Below are positions 8,881 through 11,393 of a stretch of 11,393 nucleotides of DNA, in pieces (the stretch's first letter is position 1; every line of letters begins with the position of its first letter). The stretch covers positions 1 through 11,393 of the forward strand of contig WPDH01000552.1 in assembly GCA_019137255.1 (NCBI GenBank), read 5' to 3'. The translations under genes were made by a program, and so were the position numbers. Below the pieces are notes generated by a model. That model saw only the letters and a program-made list of their open reading frames with translations. It had not been told where the DNA came from and did no database searches. Source of the DNA: Corinectria fuckeliana (lineage: Eukaryota > Ascomycota > Sordariomycetes > Hypocreales > Nectriaceae).

Positions 8881-9199
8881 CCTTAGAAGCTAATAAGAAA
8901 GACTTTAGATTTTAACCTCTTACTAAAAATTAAGATAAAAAGAATAATAAGAAAGTATTAGATCTAATAAGTGAAGATAATAATAAAAAGGATATAAGCG
9001 AAAATAAAGTGATAATACCTTTTATCTAAAAGCTATAATAACACCTTAAAGTTTATTTTCTAGAGATAATAAAAAGTAAGTAGTCTTAATACTAATAGTA
9101 CTAAGATAGCACTATAATAATCTACTTTATAATAGTAAACCTGCTAAACTATATAAGTTACTACTAAGAGAGGTGTAAATAAGAGAGGAAATAAGTAAG

Positions 9200-10518
9200 A
9201 TATAGCTTAAAATAAGCTTAATATAGCCTAAGATAAGCTTAACACAGCCTAAGATACTACTATTAATAAGAGGATAAATAAAAATTAAAATATAATAGAT
9301 AAGTATTAGATTTAGCTAAATAAGTAAGAGATATTATAAAAAAGTGCTAAAATTTAAGTTAAAAAAAAGTCTTAAAAATAACTAGAAGACTACTTACTAT
9401 TAATAATCTTAAAACTATCTTAGTAATTCTTATTATATACCTTCTTAGTCTTATATATAGCACACTTAAGCTTTTAAGTCTTATTTATAGCTAAGAGTAG
9501 TAGTTTTAAAATTTAGAGATAACTACTTTTATTTATTAACTTAACTCTCTAATTCCTGTTAAAAAGAGCCTTTATAGTCTTCTTATTACTAAGAAGATAG
9601 TTTAAAAGACTATCTTAAAGACTCTTTCTTTAATAGCTAAGTAGAAAAGTCTATTTATAATAAGTATTACTTCTCTAAATATAATTAGTATACTAGCTGC
9701 TTATAAAACCTAAGATTAATTAGTAAGTATAAAAAAAGAAAATAAAATACTTATAGTTACTTAAGATATTAAAAGTATAAGATTAAATATAATAAGAGTA
9801 AAAGATAAGATTATTATTACTATATAAAGCTATAAGTAGAGCCTTTAGATAGAGAGCTTAGTTAAAAGTATATAAAATAATATACTCTTAGAGATAACTA
9901 AACTTAGTATAAATATAAAAAGAGTAAGAATAATAATTAATAGTAAGTTTAGTACTAGTTTAAAAAACACTATTAATATCTTAAAAGTTATACTAAAAGG
10001 AAATATAAATATCTTAGGATATTTTTAAGTTTTTACTCTTAAAGGTAAGCTTAATATAAAAAGAGTAGCTAAAATAATTAAAAGCTTTTTAAAAGTAAAT
10101 CTAAATATTAAAACTCTTTTTAAACTACTAAAAAGTATTAGATTAATTACTATTACTAGTAGTTTTAAAGAAAACTTATAAGTTAGTACTAGTAGTTTTA
10201 ATATAAAAAAGGTATAATATAATATATAGTCTAATCCTCTTATTTAGTAAGAGTCTACTAGGTAAATTTATACTTATTAGTATTATATTTTATAAGATTA
10301 TATAAGTTAAAAAGAGTCTTATATTACTAGATAGTAAGTATTTCTTACTTAGCTTAGAAGGCTATTATAAAGTAGTAAATCTATTAAGAGTAATATAAGT
10401 AATATAAGTAAAATAAAAGAAAGAGAAGATATTAAAAGAAAAAAGAAGATATAAAAAAGAAGAGAGCTAAAAAGACAGATAAAAAGCTTTATAGTTAAAG
10501 TATAATAATTTAAGTGAA
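9200..10518 (+). other. Unassigned A-rich stretch after Gypsy pol, possible Gln-rich coding remnant
   Basis: No gene recognised. From about 9211 one plus-strand frame (first base congruent to 1 modulo 3) has stops that are TAA/TAG and, if these are read as Gln and many Leu as former Pro, looks Gln/Pro-rich through about 10200. It ends with EKILKEKRRYKKEES (about 10417-10461) before the T13 run. A homologous domain was not seen, so this could be a 3' continuation of the Gypsy element, a displaced gag, or another repeat. Open reading is weak evidence in RIPped DNA because TGA is removed from all frames. Confidence 0.4.
9209..9250 (+). repeat. Two-copy 21-bp tandem repeat
   Basis: Copy 1 is at 9209-9229 and copy 2 at 9230-9250; they differ at 3 of 21 positions (A/G at the third base, then T/C twice). 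A partial, more diverged unit precedes them at about 9195-9208. As the length is a multiple of three, it would encode a seven-residue repeat in any frame. Copy 2 keeps two CpA sites that are TpA in copy 1, so the difference between copies is itself RIP-like. Confidence 0.7.
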
Positions 10519-10531
10519 TTTTTTTTTTTTT
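10519..10531 (+). other. T13 homopolymer at a composition boundary
   Basis: A run of 13 T bases separates the A/G-rich plus strand to its left from mixed T-rich sequence to its right. On the minus strand it is an A-run, which could be the tail of a minus-strand retroposed copy or just low complexity. No flanking duplication was seen. Confidence 0.6.
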
Positions 10532-11393
10532 AATTTATACCTAATTTAGCTTATAGCTATTTAGTCCTTCTTCTAAATAACTTAGACTAATTTATAATAG
10601 GAGGGAAAAACCCTAATAGTAAGCTATAAGATAAAAAACCTTTTACTACTTTTACCTAAAAAGAGAGTAAGTTAGGCTTAGTATATATATATAGTAATAT
10701 AAGTTATAAGCAGGTCTACTTTATAAGAAAAGCTAATTATATACTTATAATAATAAGTTCTTATAAGGCTTAGCCTAAATTATATACTAGAATTTAATTA
10801 ATCTTAGGTTAAGTTTAAGTTACTTATACTACTTATTCTTATCTTTCTAGGTATTATTCTTATTACTAACTAGTATTAGTATACCTTCTTTAACTTTTAA
10901 TAGTATTTACTCTCTTATTTAGTTAATTAGTTTAAATACTATAAGAGTTAGACTTAAACTTAGGTTTAGTTTAGCTTAAGGCTACTTTAAGAGCTGCTTA
11001 GGCCCTCTTTAGGCAGGGTAGTTTAATACTATAGTTAGTATTAGTATTAATACTATTATATCTTATANNACTCGCTTAAGATACTAAACTATATAGGTCT
11101 TTTTATATAAGTATTTCTTATTTATTTTTATACCTTTTATATTATATAGTATATATAAAACTATACTATATATATACTATTATAGTTATAATATACTAAA
11201 GGTATCTTACTAGTAAAAGTAAAATATATTATATCTCTTATATAGTAAGCCCTCTTATAGTAGCTATACCTAGCCTGTTTCTAATAGTACTATATAATAT
11301 ATCTAAAGTAAAAGCACTTAAAACACTACCTAAGTTAAATCTCCCCTAAATAAGGCTTAGTCTAATAAACCTTTATAGCTATAATTATATCTT
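10532..11393. other. Unassigned RIPped sequence at the right end
   Basis: No gene, RNA or clear LTR recognised. It holds a GGAGGGA purine stretch within a short inverted motif (10602-10614), an alternating TA tract near 10682-10692, and an NN gap at 11068-11069. A minus-strand frame at about 10960-10690 reads as a moderately plausible degraded protein if stops are taken as Gln/Trp, but matches no family I know. Confidence 0.5.
11068..11069. other. Assembly gap (NN)
   Basis: Two undetermined bases in unassigned AT-rich sequence. Together with 2672-2673 they suggest joins or low coverage in this AT-rich block. Confidence 0.9.

Larger units (their letters stand above)
5770..9195 (+). mobile_element. 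Degenerate Ty3/Gypsy LTR retrotransposon, 5'-truncated
   Basis: Plus-strand pol with the order reverse transcriptase, RNase H, integrase, which is diagnostic for Ty3/Gypsy (integrase after RNase H). The nearest match by eye is the group of ascomycete Gypsy elements whose RT has 'LLDFFSGYxQ', 'LPxGATNSVAQF' and 'FLDDI'. The frame is congruent to 2 modulo 3 up to the A15 run at 6310-6324 and congruent to 0 afterwards, through to about 9195. Gag, protease and both LTRs were not found. The right border is given as the end of the continuous pol frame; the element may extend into the unassigned stretch to about 10518. Confidence 0.87.
5936..9195 (+). pseudogene. Gypsy Pol polyprotein (RT-RNase H-integrase), RIP-inactivated
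   Basis: Pol makes cDNA from the element RNA and inserts it. The N-terminal part (5936-6310, frame congruent to 2) reads KYLDYITSKFL, then AQDFNKCRKLNLIVTPLQV (the first Q a stop), matching the 'LAWDFxExGRIxPEVAPPQV' segment before fungal Gypsy RTs, and SYILIVKKK, matching 'NPWFLVKKK'. A frame change occurs at A15. From 6324 the frame congruent to 0 carries the RT core, RNase H and integrase, ending near LKKFIKD (about 8850). It then runs on as a Lys/Asp/Asn-rich tail to about 9195. Nearly all in-frame stops are TAA or TAG; one TGA at 8550-8552 stands where Arg (CGA) is expected. No start codon can be chosen because the 5' side is missing. Confidence 0.9.
1..11393. other. RIP-mutated, AT-rich repeat block
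   Basis: The whole window carries the signature of repeat-induced point mutation, the fungal process that turns C to T (mostly in CpA) on both strands of duplicated DNA. A hand count of the first 60 bases gives 15 TpA against 8 ApT and no CpA or TpG. The same look continues nearly throughout, with partial relief around 5250-5760. The recognisable retroelement frames are interrupted almost only by TAA and TAG, and TGA is rare, as expected when TG becomes TA. Typical amino-acid shifts are His/Cys to Tyr, Asp to Asn, Glu to Lys, Pro/Ser to Leu and Gly to Ser/Lys. RIP of this strength is known from Pezizomycotina; the exact host cannot be told from this sequence. Confidence 0.93.

Noticed and set aside
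10602..10614. AGGG-A5-CCCT as a hairpin terminator
   Set aside because: A 4-bp stem is too short to mean anything, and the setting is eukaryotic.
1..11393. Mitochondrial or bacterial low-GC DNA as the source
   Set aside because: Both recognisable elements are eukaryotic retrotransposons of fungal types, and the CpA/TpG loss with TpA excess is RIP, not plain AT bias.

Overview
The window looks like transposon-rich, AT-rich heterochromatin from a filamentous ascomycete (Pezizomycotina) whose repeats were destroyed by repeat-induced point mutation (RIP). CpA and TpG are almost absent over long stretches, TpA is very common, and every recognisable protein frame is cut by TAA/TAG codons sitting where Gln or Trp would be expected. 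I see no intact protein-coding gene, no tRNA or rRNA, and no CRISPR array.

Layout: (1) about 1-900, unassigned RIPped sequence. (2) About 900-5765, minus strand: a wrecked Tad-clade non-LTR retrotransposon (LINE). Reading from high to low coordinates it has an ORF1 Gag with three CCHC zinc knuckles (about 5700-4264), then ORF2 with an AP-type endonuclease (about 4162-3180), a linker, reverse transcriptase (about 2890-1638) and a C-terminal zinc finger (about 1150-1300). (3) About 5770-9195, plus strand: a wrecked Ty3/Gypsy pol with reverse transcriptase, RNase H, integrase and a lysine/acid-rich tail. No gag, protease or LTR was found for it. (4) About 9200-10518, unassigned, possibly a Gln/Pro-rich coding remnant with a short tandem repeat at its left end. 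(5) About 10532-11393, unassigned RIPped DNA.

The two elements lie back to back: the LINE 5' end and the 5'-truncated Gypsy pol meet near 5765. The conserved acidic residues I could locate in the LINE RT and in the Gypsy RNase H and integrase are changed in the direction RIP predicts. In the Gypsy RT the first aspartate survives and the second aspartate of the YLDD-type box is lost. Neither element can move on its own. The assignments rest on reading degraded frames by eye and treating TAA/TAG as former Gln/Trp, Tyr as possible former His/Cys, and Asn/Lys as possible former Asp/Glu. I found nothing here that supports a new functional system. The value of the window is as a record of nested or abutting retroelements, of RIP, and of three stretches that still need a source.
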